NCBI GenBank assembly: GCA_007844125.1
Contig: CM017571.1
Coordinates: 688,077 to 752,076, forward strand
Origin: Sinonovacula constricta
Taxonomy: Eukaryota > Mollusca > Bivalvia > Cardiida > Solecurtidae
Reading direction: 5' to 3'
DNA: 64,000 nt
Positions 21,846 to 34,170 of this stretch are shown here, piece by piece. The notes under the pieces were generated by a model. The model saw nothing but the letters and a program-made list of their open reading frames with translations. It was not told the DNA's origin and searched no databases. The first letter of the stretch is position 1, and every line of letters begins with the position of its first letter. Position numbers and translations under genes: made by a program.

Positions 21846-22037
21846 CATGTGAACTTTTTCTAAGGCCAAAGTGGGAGATTTTCAATTGCAAAGAATGAGA
21901 TTTGATAGTTTCCTATAAACCAGTTATCTGTTTCGAAATAGGGAGGTTTCTGAAAATGTGTAAACCACACCTCATTTTAAAATTAGTTTGCACCTTAAAA
22001 GTGGGAGTTTCCCTACAAAAGTGGGAGAGTTCACATG
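21846..22037. mobile_element. MITE ('CATGTGAAC' family), copy 2, inverted
   Basis: It begins CATGTGAAC and ends GTTCACATG. The interior is the reverse complement of the copy at 11777-11975 (AAGTGGGAGATTTTCA; AAATAGGGAGGTTTCTGAAA). Confidence 0.82.
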
Positions 22038-23124
22038 CATGTGCTAAAAAAGTAGTGTCTCAGCCTTAACTGACTTTCCTGCAAGTTCCTTCCTTGAAAG
22101 TGTGACCCATTTGTATATGTTATCACTTAGGTCAAGGTCATTTTTAAGGGCATTGCATCTTGTGGGGCATGTGTCAATTCTAGTGGCATTCACTGTCTTG
22201 TTATTTATCTAATGATTTTTGGTAATATCCTTCTATCTTCATTTTCTCTCCATCTATTTTAATGCTTGTTTTCATTTTACATGTTCACATTGTGTGCTTT
22301 ATGTTTATTTCATCAATTAAGTATTCATCATTGATGATTAGACATTCCATTTACAAAACAAACTTTGTTAATTACTTCAAAAAGGAAAATAGCATAAATA
22401 CCATAATAGTCTTTGTTTTTTCTTCCTATTTATTTATTGTTGATTTTTAGAAAGATTTTTTCCACAATTATTACTACAGAGAATGCTTCTGACTGCAATG
22501 TGCAAATAATATGTGTATGTTGAATGGGTGATTGGGCATTATGATGAAAGTAAGCTAATCAAAAATAAAATTAAGACATTACAAAAAAAATTAGGAATAG
22601 ATTTATATCAAGTTTATAAAATTACTTATCCACAAGAGAGGGAATTTATCTTACTCAAGAATACTTTATTATGAGTGACAGAATCGAATCTTGGATTCAT
22701 CTGGAAACCATGGTCTTTCTGCTCATGGATATGCTAGGCAAATTTGGCAAATGATACAATTTAATATGACAGGGAAACTTGTGGAAGCTATCCAGTATTT
22801 TCTTAATAATAGATATATTCTTTTAGCTTTAATTAAGTCAAAATAACCTGTATTTATTGATCCATTTAGATTGTGCTTCATCTCATTTTTTTTTCCATTT
22901 CATTTGTTTAGATCACATATTTTTGCAGAAACTGTTTAACATTGTTTATTGCATTTATCACCATTTTCTTCAATTTATTCTACAATTATACATTTAACTT
23001 CATATGTTATTGTAGAATTAAATTTTAAAAGTTAATCATTGTGCATACTTTTATGTTTTGTTACCATTTCCTTTTTTCTTACTATTTCTTTCTGCCCTGT
23101 TATTAGTTTGAATAACCCAAATGT
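22038..23124. other. non-coding AT-rich stretch
   Basis: Only short AT-biased open frames without domains. It includes GGTCAAGGTCA motifs near 22130, which recur in other repeats here. No gene is supported. Confidence 0.6.
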
Positions 23125-23394
23125 TCAATGGGGTACACTGGTCAAATGGAAATTGTCTCCCTTGTTTGTTAATGTCCGCGGTATTCAAAACAGTATGTAG
23201 GTCCTTTTTGTTGGAATTCTTGGACCTTATCGCCTGTACTTTTTGTAGATGTTGCAATTATTAACAGTGAAATGTCTTACTTTTGCATAAATATGAGCTT
23301 AAAATCCATTTAAATACTTATATCTTTGTTATTTAAAAAAAGAAAAAGGAAGTGTCTGTTGATGATGGTTAACCTGGGTAGCACAAGAAAGTCC
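23125..23394 (-). repeat. dispersed repeat, inverted partner of 4412-4672
   Basis: Reverse complement of the 4.4-kb repeat (GGGTACACTGG, TGTCTCCCTTGTT, GTTAACCTGGGTA). Its edge coincides with the point where the LINE2 reverse transcriptase frame stops. Confidence 0.75.
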
Positions 23395-23400
23395 GGAAAA

Positions 23401-24831
23401 TCAAATGTCATTATAAATTGACAAAAATAAATTTAATGATGTATCCGGCAGATGTTTCAAAAATTGGTAGGGAATATCATCTGGTCCAGCAGCGGTATTA
23501 TCAGATTTTTTTAATGCTTCCCTAAGTTCTCTTAGAGAAAAGGGTTGGTTGTAATCTTCATTATTGTTTGAATTAAAGTTCATTTTACTTTTCTCAACCT
23601 GATTCTTTATATTTTAAAATTCTTTCGAGTAACTTTTGGAAGACGAATTTTGTGCAAAACTTTTAGCAAGGGTGTCTGAAATTTCTTTTTTGTTTATTAT
23701 TATCGAGTTATTAGATTTTAAATGGTTTACTGTTGCTGAGGAAGATTTGCCGCTGATTTTTCTTATGGCTGACCAGACGTTTTTGACTGAAGTGTTACTG
23801 CTTATACCAGAAACAAATTTCTGCCAAGATGTTCTTTTGGCTTGTTTAATGATTCGCCTACTCTTTGCCCTTTTAATTTTGACATTATTTAAATTAACAG
23901 TGGTACAATGAATAATAATTTTTTTAAGTGCAGCTCTACGTTTTCTAATGGATTTTTTGCATTCATCATTAAACCAATGTTTGTTACGCTTTGACTTTGT
24001 CAAGGTCTTAGGTATACACTTTTCTGCTGTGCTATGAAGAATTGTTGAGAATGAATGTATTTTATCATCAGCATTCTCAAATGTTGAAGTAGTCAATTCT
24101 TCAGAACAGAACATTGAGAATAACTCCCAATTTGCTCTGTTCATCCTCCAGTAAGTATTATCATCACTAAGGTTTACAGATTCGTTGTTTAAAATTACTG
24201 GAAAGTGATCACTTTCACATAAATCATCATATAAATCCCAACTATAATCGAGATAAATTGATGGATGACATAAAGAAAGGTCAAGAGATGAATAATGTCC
24301 TAAAGCAGGATGTAAGTAAGTTGCCTTTTTATTATTCATTAGGCATATATCATTTGGGGCAATGAAGTCCTCTAACGTTTTACCCATACTATTATAATCA
24401 GAACATTCCCATAAGGGGTTATGTCCATCAAAGTCCACTACAAGAATAGAAGGGGAAGGTAGTTGATTGATTAAGTCATCTAATTTTGATTTTGGAATAT
24501 CTGAATTAGGTAGAAGATAAACAGAGTAAACTGTAATGACTTTATGGGCTGTTAATCGAATGGCAACAGCCTGTAAATCAGTATTAAGGTTAATCTTTGA
24601 ATGTGGCAGTTTGGAGTTGACAAGTATTGTCGATCCTCCAGACGCCCTATCACACATTGTATGAATGTGATTGTAAATAGAATAACCTTTGAAGTCAATA
24701 TTGTCACTTTCCTTCAGGAATGTCTCCTGAAGGCACAGCACAGAAGGGTTTAAAGTGGTCAATAAAAGTAAAACTTCGTTAAAATTAGCTCTAAGGCCTC
24801 GACAATTCCAGTGAATGATTTTGTTATTCAT
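23401..24831 (-). pseudogene. LINE2 copy A ORF2: endonuclease and start of reverse transcriptase, truncated
   Basis: Read on the minus strand, it begins MNNKIIHWNCRGLRANFNEV and contains an apurinic-type endonuclease domain: CLQETFLKE near residue 33, a DFDGHNPLW version of the usual GDFNGHNPLW site, LDLSLCHPS, and SDHFPVIL near residue 210. A Lys/Arg-rich linker follows and then, after a frameshift near 23600, the start of the reverse transcriptase (TAAGPDDIPYQFLKHLP). The catalytic palm, RNase H and 3' end are missing; the frame stops at a junction with a dispersed repeat. It belongs to the Jockey/I group of non-LTR retrotransposons. The Asn-to-Asp change in the endonuclease site and the truncation make activity unlikely. 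Its ORF1 lies just upstream, itself split by a hAT element. Confidence 0.9.
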
Positions 24832-24861
24832 GGGATTTTTTTGAAATGATTAAAATATTAT

Positions 24862-25520
24862 GTTGGTGCTTTTACGGGTGACCTCGGCTTTTTTTCTGGT
24901 GAACTTTTTTTTTCGACTTTTTTTGGTCAGATATGGAAGGCTCACTAGATGAACAATCCATATCATCCTCGCCAATCAAGGAGCTAAACTTATTAGCCAC
25001 CTTGATTGGGTCCTTGGATCCTTTTTTGCTGTCGTCCAGAAGGTGGACCTGTATTTATTGTTGGTTTGGTTTGTTTTTGTTGTGATGTTGACTGTGTTGT
25101 TGGAAGTGTCTGCTTTGGTATAGGTTTGTTGTTTTGTTTCTCGTGTACCGACTCTGAAACTGTCTGGGTTTGTGCGTCTTTCATGGTTACTGATTTTGTA
25201 TTTGTTTGATTACAGAGGAGTAGGATTTTGTTGGGGTTTCGACTAATTTCCTTGCTTCAGGATATGTAATTCTGTTAATAGTTTTGATGCGTACAATTTC
25301 CTTTTCTTTTTTCCAAATTTCACATGTGTTTGAAAATGATGGGTGTTCTTTGCCGCAATTTGTACATTTAAATGTGGTGCATGCAAATTCGTTGTGTTCA
25401 TTTCCAGAAGAGCAGCACTTGCCACAGACTTAAGTATTTTTGCAATTACATTCATGATGTCCGAACGTTTGGCATTTAAAACGCATTGGATTTGGGATGT
25501 ATAGTTCGACTTAAATAAGG
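24862..25520 (-). pseudogene. LINE2 copy A ORF1, 3' half (gag-like, zinc knuckles)
   Basis: On the minus strand an interrupted frame reads YIPNPMR, FGHHECNCKN, CGKCCSS and CTNCGKEHPSFSNTC, the series of CCHC knuckles typical of Jockey-group ORF1 proteins that bind element RNA, followed by a YPEARKLVE motif characteristic of these proteins. Frameshifts and stops are present. The 5' half lies at 40472-41059, because a hAT transposon inserted between the two halves. ORF2 begins about 30 bp downstream. Confidence 0.82.
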
Positions 25521-25528
25521 CTATAAAG
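25521..25528 (+). repeat. hAT target-site duplication, left copy
   Basis: CTATAAAG, identical to 40464-40471, at the outer edge of the hAT terminus. Confidence 0.9.
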
Positions 25529-26696
25529 CAGGGTTGGGAGGTAAATACCACCCCCGGTATTTGCCGTCGGTATTTACCGGCCTGGAAAATACTCCCCAAT
25601 GTGGCAAATACTTGCAAATAATACAAAGATGAGTTTTTTTGCCTTAAAATACTACAGAAATCTCAATTTAGTTGACAGTTATTAATGTATAATCATAATA
25701 ATAATTCAATTACTCAGACATTTTATTTAAATATCATATCAGGTGATCATTATAAGCACAAGTAAAAATAATTTTTAAATAATTGTCGTTGTTGTTGGTG
25801 TTGTTGGAACTAGTTTAATAAGGGTCTACTCGCCCTGTTGAGGGCATTTTCATGACCCCGCAATGTTGCCCATGCATGGCTTAAATGTGTATATTCCGAA
25901 AAATATCGCCTAAAGTGGGCCCTAATTAGGTACCTAGTTTATGTACCCATTTACTGGAAAGATGGTATAATTTTGGTAATTTTTTGGATCTTAAAGGGGA
26001 TTGAGCATGTTTTGAGTGAATTCCACTCCCTAATTCCTGGCTCTTTCCCCTGACACTAGGTTCTAATTGGTATTTGTTTATTAATTTTTCACCATAAGAA
26101 GGTTCCCTGTTTTCGGCTTACCTCTTCCCCTAACGAAATTGTGAAATAGTGGGGAAGGGGTGCACCTTTTTAGGGACCTGTGTAGCTAATAAGCTTAGTA
26201 TTTAATGAGTAGTTGCGGTAGCTCGTTTAGACCCTAGTGTTAGTTAAGTTTTGATGTCTGGACGCCCGGGGCCCGACCGCCCACTAAACCATCTTTCTTG
26301 TCTTACATATGTAATGTATATGCCAAGAAAGAAGTCCCCGGCTGGTGGTATAAGATAATGCTCGCCTTTGTTTACTACTTAATTCTATTACTATTTATAC
26401 AGGTATAAAGTATATTCAGCGGCCATTATCTTTTGGTTTTCCCTATTCTACCACACACTCGATTCACGCTCTCAGGGTCTCATACATCCAAGCATTCTTC
26501 TAACTACTTAGTCTACTTAATCTATACTACGCATTTCTCTACTATATACAGTAGTGGAAGGTGTTTTTTTTCCACTGTCCTACTAGTGCAAAAACATTTG
26601 TTAGAAGGGGGGAGCCATGCATGTTATAACATAGTAATATATTACACAAAGATATGTTGTTAGGCTTGGTGAACCTTAAATGGGTAGCCTTTGTTT

Positions 26697-27000
26697 ATAT
26701 GGACCCCCTAGTGGGCTTCCGTTTATTCAGCATACCCTGGTTCTACTTAGAGTTAATATGTATGGAGTCTATTGAATCCTATGTGGGTGTCGTAGTAATG
26801 AGCCAGGGTTGCCGTTGTTTTTACGGGGCCCTTAGGGGGCACCCGTTTATTTGGCAATCCAGTATACTTTATTATTGGATTAATGTTGAAGGGTGTTATT
26901 GTGGGTTTTTCTAGGTGACTTTTATAGATGGGGGTGTTCAGGTGCCTTTGTTTTTACGGGGTCTTTAAGAGTCCACCGTTTATTCAGCGACCTGCCATCT
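26697..27000 (-). repeat. imperfect repeats in the LINE1 3' UTR
   Basis: A unit containing a GGGGCCC/GGGTC-like box followed by CCCGTTTATT(T/C) and GGCAAT/CAGC occurs near 26703, 26824 and 26962, spaced 121-138 bp. It lies downstream of ORF2 on the minus strand and could be RNA structure used in retrotransposition. Confidence 0.6.
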
Positions 27001-27153
27001 ATTTATAGAAGTGTGCTGTCTTACTTATATATTGTCCTTTTTGTTTATTATTTTGGCCATACTGGGCATGCGAGCGGATTGACCTACTTTATGTTCGTTT
27101 TTTTGCTTGATTCTAATTGGCTGGTTTGTACGCACCACATCGAACGCATGTTT

Positions 27154-30100
27154 TTACATGTTGTTAGTGTAGTTGATTTTTTCTAAATATTCGAATAACG
27201 CCGCTTTAATTTGTTCTGCTTTGTCGGCGGGCGGAAACAGTAGGACTTTTCTATTTATGATGTTTAAACCTAATTTAATACTTAGCTTGTACTCTAGTTT
27301 GGTTCGCTCAGTTGCGTGCTGCCCACACTGGAATATTACGTGTTCGAGGGTTTCTGTATCTGCGCAGTGAGGGCAGTTTCTAGGTCGAGCTTTATTTTCC
27401 GCACCTAAGTAGCTTGAGCCGATCCTAAGTCTTGTGTATATTTTATCGTACTTGGTATTTGGGTGATGTATTTTGATCCTAGTATTTCGTTCACCGTATT
27501 CGTAGTTATGTGTTAACTTAAATTCAGTAAATCTCGCTTCCGCTTTCTGTTTGTAGTGGTTAGTGATGTAACTATAAGCCTCTGTTTTGCTTAGTTTTAT
27601 AGGTAGTAGATTTCCATTAAGAGCACCTTTTTTGGCCAAAGAGTCTGCTAATTCGTTTCCTGTGATTCCTATAGGGCTTGGTATCCAGACAAGATTTATC
27701 GTAGTACTAAGGTTGGTTTTAATGTCAGTGTTGAGCCTATATATGTGGTTAATTATTTCTTGTCTGTTCCTTTTATTTGTTGTAGAGCTTGTAATGCGCT
27801 GAGTGAATCGGTGTAAATATCTATGGTGCTATTGGTTATTTTATTTTTGTGTACCCACGTAGTGGCTTCCTTGATGGCTAATAATTCGCAGGAGAATATT
27901 GAAACTCTATGGTCTAATTTAATTTTTGCCTTTGCTTTGATGGTTTCTCCTTTGTATATAACTATGCCTGCCCCTGCTATCTTTTTAAGCGGATCTTTGC
28001 TACCGTCTGTATAAATCTTGAAATTTGCTACAAAATTATTTAAGTAGTTTTCTGCGGTTTTCTTTATTGAGAGTGGGTTGTCTGTTTTGCGTATTTTATT
28101 GCTTAGGCCTATATCTATGGACATAGGTTCGATTCCTATGAAGTTTAGATATGAGGGGGGTGTTAAATGTCCTGTTTCGAGTTGTGTTTCATCTAATAGA
28201 TTTAAAATGCGTTGCGTGTATGTTTTTTTCGGGAATTTGGGCCATTTTCCTACGCGCTTAAATATCTCCTTATTGGTGCTTAATGTAGAGCCTAATGTGG
28301 TGGAGCGGGCCCAATACTTCAAACTTAGTATATTGATTTGTTCGGTGATCGGTAGTTCCCCTACTTCGGCGTGGATTGCTTCGGTTCTCGAGTAGCTAGG
28401 GACTCCTATTATAGTTTTTATCGCTCTATTTTGTAATTTTTGAAGTTTATCTAGTATAGACTTGTTTGCCGAACCATACGCTACCATTCCATATTGGATT
28501 TTTGATTTGATTAAGGCCTGGTATATTGTATAAAGGCATTTTTTACTCGATCCCCACTCCTTTCCTCTTATTGATCTTATTAAGTTTATATCTTTTTCGC
28601 ACCTACCTATTACCGTTTTTATGTGTTCCTCCCATGTAAGATATTTATCGAATGTGAGTCCTAGGAATTTGATGCTATCTTTGTAGTCAATGTTTTTATC
28701 GCATAATGTTAATTTAGTTAGTGATGCGTCATCAATCGGTGTCTTTTTGTTACGAAAAACTATTGTTTGCATTTTATCGGGGTTGATGACGAACCCGTAA
28801 TTTGACGCCCACTTTTCTACATCTCTTAGCATTTTCTGTATTTTATCGATTCCTTCCTTTGGAGTTTTACAACATACCCATATGGCGCTATCATCTACGA
28901 ATTGCGATACTTTAATTTGATTACTTGTGGTAGTGTATTTATTTTGGGTGTTGTGTTTTTGTACCACATCATTGAATGTGTTCATGAAAATTGAAAATAG
29001 TATTGGTGATAGAACACTACCTTGCGGACAGCCATTTAGCATGGTTCTTGGCGTTGATGTATTGTTTTGATATTTTACTTTAATAATCCTTTTTGATAAG
29101 AAAGTGGAAAGCCATTTAATCATCCTACCCCGGATACCATATTTTAGTAATATAGAAATAGCCCCTTCTGACCACATTTTATCAAAGGCAGCGGATAGGT
29201 CCAAAAATGCTGCTGTTATAAATTTTTTTCTAACTTGAGCTACTCTTATATCTGATTCTAGTCTTACTAAGTTATCGTCACATGAGTGCTTGGCTCGGCA
29301 CCCTGATTGGTTTTCAGAATATAAATTTTTGTTTCTAAAATCGAGCATAATCTTGATTTGATCATTTTTTGCATTATCTTGGTAAAACAGGATGTTAGAG
29401 ATATGGGCCGATATGACGCTGGTTCATTAGAGGGTTTATTTGGTTTAAGTATCGGTATGATGGTTGATTCGTGCCATGAGTCAGGGATTAAACCTTGGTC
29501 CCAGGAGTTGTTGAACATGTTTAAGAGGGCCAATTTTGAGTCATGGGGGAGTTGCTTTATAATGTCGTAATTGATACCGTCTTCTCCTGGGGCCCCTGTC
29601 CCACATGTAGATAAGGCTATATTAAAATCTGTTAATGTGAAGGGCTGATTATATTTTAGATTCGTGTGAGGCTGTTCGTTAGCAATGATAATATTGATCG
29701 TAAGTGAAAAGTCATGTTTTTTGGTTATGAACTGTTGTCTGTACCCCTCGTTGCTACTGATTTTGGCATAGTTGTCTACTAGAATTTCTGCTATGTCTAA
29801 AGGGTCAATAATAGGATTTCCATTTACAATAAAGGGACAGGTTTGAGTAGGCGTGTGTCCATTAATTCTTTGGATTAAGTTCCATAGATCCTTACTAGAC
29901 GTCTTAATAGTAATTTTACTACAGAATGTTTCCCAGCTGTCCTTCCGGGCCTTTTTGAATATTTTTTTTGCATCTCTTCTAGCGTCATGCCATAATTTAA
30001 GTTTGATGGTTGATTTCTTATCTTTTTTATAATTTTTCCTGCAGTTTTCCCTTTTTTTCGCCTCGGCCGTGCATTTCTCTGTCCACCATGGTACTGTTTT

Positions 30101-31113
30101 TGTATTTCTTTTGTTAGTGTGGGAGTATTTAGGCATTGTTTTGTTTAGTATTGTTGTTAGTTGTGTGTAGATTTCGTTGAAATTTTTGTTGACTTCTGTT
30201 TCTGTGATATTAATTAGGCTGTTTGAGCATTCATGTTTAAATGATGTCCAGTTTTCATTGGATGCTCTGTTCACATTCCATTTCTTATTATTTTTGGGAG
30301 GGTTTCTATTAATGCTTAATTTGGTGTTGGTTAGAATGGGAAAGTGGTCACTTCCGCATGTGTTATCTATGACATTAAATTCAAAGGAATCGAACATGCT
30401 GGTAGAGGCCATAACAAGGTCAATTGCACTGTCTGCTTTGTTTCGTTTGAGATCCTGGTTATCTGACCATCATTTAATATGCAAAGATTTTCGTCATTAA
30501 GGAATGTGAGCAGATCATCGGCCTCGCCGTCGTACCTAATGTCGTTCTCTGGGTTCCAACATGGGTGTTTAATATTAAAGTCTCATACTATTAGAGTACA
30601 GTTATCTTTGTTATCGAAAACTTGTCTATAATTATGTAGTGTATAGTCTGTTTTCTGCGCATAGGTATTGTATATCGTTAACCTTTCCTTATCGTTATAT
30701 ACTGTTACTGAGGTTATATCCATGGGGGTGGTGTTGTTGATGTTGTTTACTATGACTTGTAGACCTAACCTTACATATATGCAGGTGCCACCCCCTATGT
30801 CATTATTTTTGCTTTTGTTGGAGATAGGGTTTTGTTTTTGTTTTTTGGGTTTTACGGCACACCGACACTTGACAGGTCATACGGCGCCGATAGGGTTTTG
30901 AAATCCTCTAATTTTGGGAAGTTTAGACTTATCTGATTCCCAAGTTTCCTGGATGCAAAGTATATCTACTTCATGTTTGGTTTGGGCCAAAAATGACATG
31001 AGTTCACCTATTTTTGAGGAGTCTTTCCCTACTATACTTCTTGCATTCCAGCTGACGACGACGAGGCCATTTTTACTTTTGTTGGTGTTCAAATTTTTAT
31101 TGGCAGTCATCAT
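27154..31113 (-). pseudogene. LINE1 ORF2: endonuclease, reverse transcriptase, RNase H
   Basis: Minus strand. It starts near 31113 with an endonuclease (VVVSWNARSIVGK; ILCIQETW; NTCGSDHFPIL). The reverse transcriptase follows: PGEDGINYDIIKQLP, ASYRPISLTSCF, LDLSAAFDKMWSEGA, NGCPQGSVLSPILFS and the catalytic FVDD at about 28890. RNase H comes next, with TDGSKD, CELLAIKEA, TDSLSALQ and GNELADSLAKKGA, and the C-terminal finger is CPHCADTETLEHVIFQC. Frameshifts or stops lie near 30480-30600, 29270-29350 and 27640-27753, and a 54-bp LINE2 tail interrupts the endonuclease at 30835. RNase H plus an apurinic-type endonuclease places it in the I group (I/Nimb/Ingi-like). All catalytic motifs are readable, so decay is recent or slow. 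Confidence 0.93.
30835..30888 (-). repeat. 54-bp LINE2 3' tail inserted in LINE1, with target duplication
   Basis: The body carries GGGTTTTACGGCACACCG and CATACGGCGCC, the reverse complement of the LINE2 terminus. It is flanked by perfect 12-bp repeats GATAGGGTTTTG at 30823-30834 and 30889-30900. Confidence 0.92.
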
Positions 31114-31139
31114 GTTGAATGTGATAATTAATTAATTAT

Positions 31140-32833
31140 CTTTGGCTGTAAGCCGTGCGTTAATTGGTTTGCTAATTGTGTAAATTTAGTACGGGTAATA
31201 GCCCATAGGGGGGCCATACCACTCACCTCGAGGCCCCCAGTGACTAGGTGCGACCCATTGATTGGGTCCGTACCATTGTCCCTGATTGTCCCTCGGGAAA
31301 TATTGTGCTTGGGGGTGATAATTGTCCTGTGTTTGTCGGTTATTGTTGTTTTGTGTGTTGTGGCGATGTTGTTTATTGTGTCGGCGCTTGTTATTGTGAT
31401 TGTTAGGTCTGTTGTTATTGTTGTTGTTATTGTGTTTCCTGGGTTGGCTTTGTTGTGTAGGGTTTGGAGGGGTGTTTTGTTTTTGTTTTGTTTGTTTTGT
31501 TTTTTAGGGTTCGGTGCTTGTGTGTTAGTTTGTGGTGTTTGTTGTGTGGGTATTGTTTTTGGCTTAACATTTAGAGTGTCAGCCAGTATTTTTTCGATTT
31601 CTGATTGGTCTTTCCCTACAAATCTGGCAGCTAGTTCTGATACTTCTTTTTAGGAAAGCTTGTTTGTTGGTTTTATAGCTATTGTAGGTGGTTTAATACC
31701 CTTGTCCTGGCATTTTGTATTGAATTCTTTTTGTTTGATTGAGTTGGATATCTTTAGTTTCTCAGAGTATTTTAAGTACGCTGGGCATCCCTTTTATGCT
31801 GCTGAGTGGCCCTGACTGCAGTTAGCACAGCGCTTGTTATTTCTGTTTTGGCAGTCTTTTGATGAGTGGTTGCCCACACCGTGAGGGCAAGCTGTGTCTT
31901 TGGTGCATTGTGTGGCGAAGTGTTCATATCCTTGACAGTTATGACACCTGGATTCCTTGCGTAGGGCTGTGGTTACCAGGTTTCCCATAACTGTTAAGGG
32001 GAGGGATGGTTGGTTAAACTTTATAGCAAGTGCATTCTTATTTCTTGTCAATTTGACTTCTTCCACGTTGGATAATTTCTTTAGTGATTCAACTGTTTTT
32101 GTGATTGGTTGATCAGTCCTTATTTTGATAATGCCCGTTATTCGTTTGCGTTGTTCTTTGATTGACCAGTCGTATGAGCCAAAGTTAAAGTTAGCTGCCT
32201 TGTTAATTAGATCTTTTCTCAATTTAAAAGTGATGCCATTTTGGAGCCTGTTGAGGGGGACACAGCACTCCGCCCCTATAAAGGATCGGAATGCTGCTGC
32301 CACCTCAGCTGCCTTTCCTTTAGGAAAAGCGCTGCCCACCGTTGTTAGCAGTATGGTTATCCATACTGCAACATCAGGGGGCAGCAGGCTGGAGGATCTA
32401 ACCTCCTCCATTACTACCTCCTCGTAGGCTGTGGATGGCGTAGGAGGGGGTAGCTTGGGATCTTGAGTTTGCTGGTTTGTGCTTTTGTGTTTAAGAGCGT
32501 TAGCGTAGGATATTGGCCCTCCTTTGTCCACCCACTGGTCTTGAGATCCAGATGGGGTGGCTGGAGGAGGGTCAATGCTTCCGTGAGAAGTCTTAGATTT
32601 ATTACCGGTGTGGAAGACTGAATGGGCTGGGGTGCCTCCTCAATCACCTGGTTTAGAAGCCAGGAGGTGCTAGGCATGGACAACACTGCCTTTGGTGAGG
32701 CAGGTTGGCTATCCACACTGTCGTCGTTTGATCTAAGCACCTTAGCTAGGTGCGATTCCTCCAATGACCCGGATGTATTGTTGCTCCTGTTTCTTTTTCC
32801 CTTTGGGGTATTCAGAAACTCCATCTTTGTCAA
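31140..32833 (-). pseudogene. LINE1 ORF1: gag-like RNA-binding protein
   Basis: Minus strand. The N-terminal 140 residues (start MTKMEFLNTPKGKRNRS) are Ser/Pro-rich. A frameshift between 32414 and 32531 leads into a conserved core (GAECCVPLNRLQNGITFKL; TKTVESLKKLSNVEEVKL) and CCHC knuckles (CHNCQGYEHFATQC; a damaged CPHGVGNHSSKDC). A stop at 31794 ends the open frame, but an Asn/Thr-rich C-terminus appears to continue to about 31140. It would package element RNA in an RNP. Confidence 0.85.
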
Positions 32834-33397
32834 GTGCTAAATACAAGTTAATAAACTAAAATACAATAAAATGATGTGACAAAAAGTGAGGGGGTGGGGG
32901 CGTGCAGAAAAGTGATTGTTTATGTAATTGTACTTAACACTGTCTTCTGTTCTTGACTTTCTGTGCTATTCTTTAGATTTCTTGTTCTTTTCCGAGATCT
33001 AAATCTCCGAGCGATTGAATCACTAAACAGAACTAGAGTAGCACAATCTGATCAAATAAACACTTTATATTTCCAATCTAGGGCTTTATCGCAAGCGATG
33101 AGCGATCTAGATGTGATCAGTACGAGAGCAGAGAGCAGAATGGAATCAAATAACTGTCTATTTTTGTTTCAAACATGGGGCTGTAATAGCTAGGGGCAAC
33201 AAAGATAACAGTAAAGTGTCATGAATTACCTAGACAATTTGTTTAGGTGCAAGCAAGTGGTTGTATATTGGTATGGCATGAGCTACAGTGTCATCTGTAT
33301 GGCTTATTCTTGAGTTACATTTATAACAGACAGAAATTCTCTTGTCATCATCATTTCTATAACTGCACTCCACACTATTACCAAGCTACCATTCACT

Positions 33398-34170
33398 ATG
33401 AAGCCAAAGGATCCAGTCTGGAACCTTTTTGCCATTGTAGACCAAGACAACAAGACTAATGCTAGATGCATTAACTGCAAGACAGTGGTTAGTGCCAAAG
33501 CCTGTCGACTTCGTGCCCACAGAGAGAAATGTCCAGCCAACAAGCCCTCCCAGAAAAGACCACGGCCCGAAGATGATACTCCAGTGGAGCCATCTCCACA
33601 CACTCCTATACCTGCAACACATGAGCCTGCAGTCAAAAAGCCAAGAATGCTCCAGTCCAGCATGAATTCCTACAGTCTGTCTACAGGCCAGCCTAGGTCC
33701 AGGCAACTAGATGAACAAATAGCCAAGCTATTCTTCACATGCAATCTGCCATTTAACATTGCTGACCATCCAGTTTGGAAAGAGACCATTCAGATGCTTC
33801 GACCAAGATACCAACCACCAAATCGCAAGGACATTGGCGGCCACCTACTTGACCAAGTTCACAAGAAGATCACCACCAAAGTATCCGAAGAACTGATGGG
33901 TAAAGATGTTGTTCTGATCCAAGATGGGTGGAGAGACATACACAACACGCCGGTAATTGCCACCAGCATACAGTGTGATGGCAATGCCTACTTCATGTCT
34001 GCCATGGACACTGGTACCAACAAGAAGACAGCTGATTACTGCACTTATGTCGCCCAAGATGCCATGAAAGAAGCTGCTGAACAGTATAAGTGTAATGTGA
34101 TGGGTGTCCTAACGGACAACGAAAAGAAAATGGTGGCCATGAAGCGAAACCTAGTTGAGATTGATCCAAA
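33398..34170 (+). pseudogene. hAT transposase, 5' half with BED zinc finger
   Basis: The frame starts MKPKDPVWNLFAIVDQDN. A BED-type zinc finger is visible at residues 5-45 (C24, C27, H41, C45), binding DNA at transposon ends. A basic, Pro-rich linker follows, then the hAT catalytic core: VLIQDGW (first catalytic Asp), FMSAMDTG, and VLTDNEKKM (second Asp). The frame runs to NLVEIDPN and then into LINE2 DNA, so everything after about residue 257 here is not hAT. The missing part resumes at 39475; roughly ten codons seem lost at the junction. Confidence 0.9.

Larger units (their letters stand above)
25787..33190 (-). mobile_element. LINE1: I/Nimb-like non-LTR retrotransposon, nearly complete but broken
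   Basis: On the minus strand, order 5' to 3': putative 5' UTR (about 32840-33190), ORF1 gag-like (about 32833-31140), ORF2 with endonuclease, reverse transcriptase, RNase H and a CCHC finger (about 31113-27154), and a 3' UTR with internal repeats (27153 down to about 25787, perhaps ending in a CAACAACA-like tail). Both ends are inferred; I could not find a target duplication. It lies inside the hAT element upstream of its transposase gene. Confidence 0.82.

Noticed and set aside
25006..25209. hydrophobic + strand frame resembling a membrane protein
   Set aside because: Antisense of the LINE2 gag tail; the Cys/Val/Phe richness mirrors a Lys/Gln/Asn/Thr-rich frame.
31240..31653. 137-residue hydrophobic frame on the + strand
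   Set aside because: Antisense of the Asn/Thr/Lys-rich C-terminus of LINE1 ORF1.
33304..33706. minus-strand open frames over the BED-finger gene
   Set aside because: Shadows of the hAT transposase frame, with no motif.
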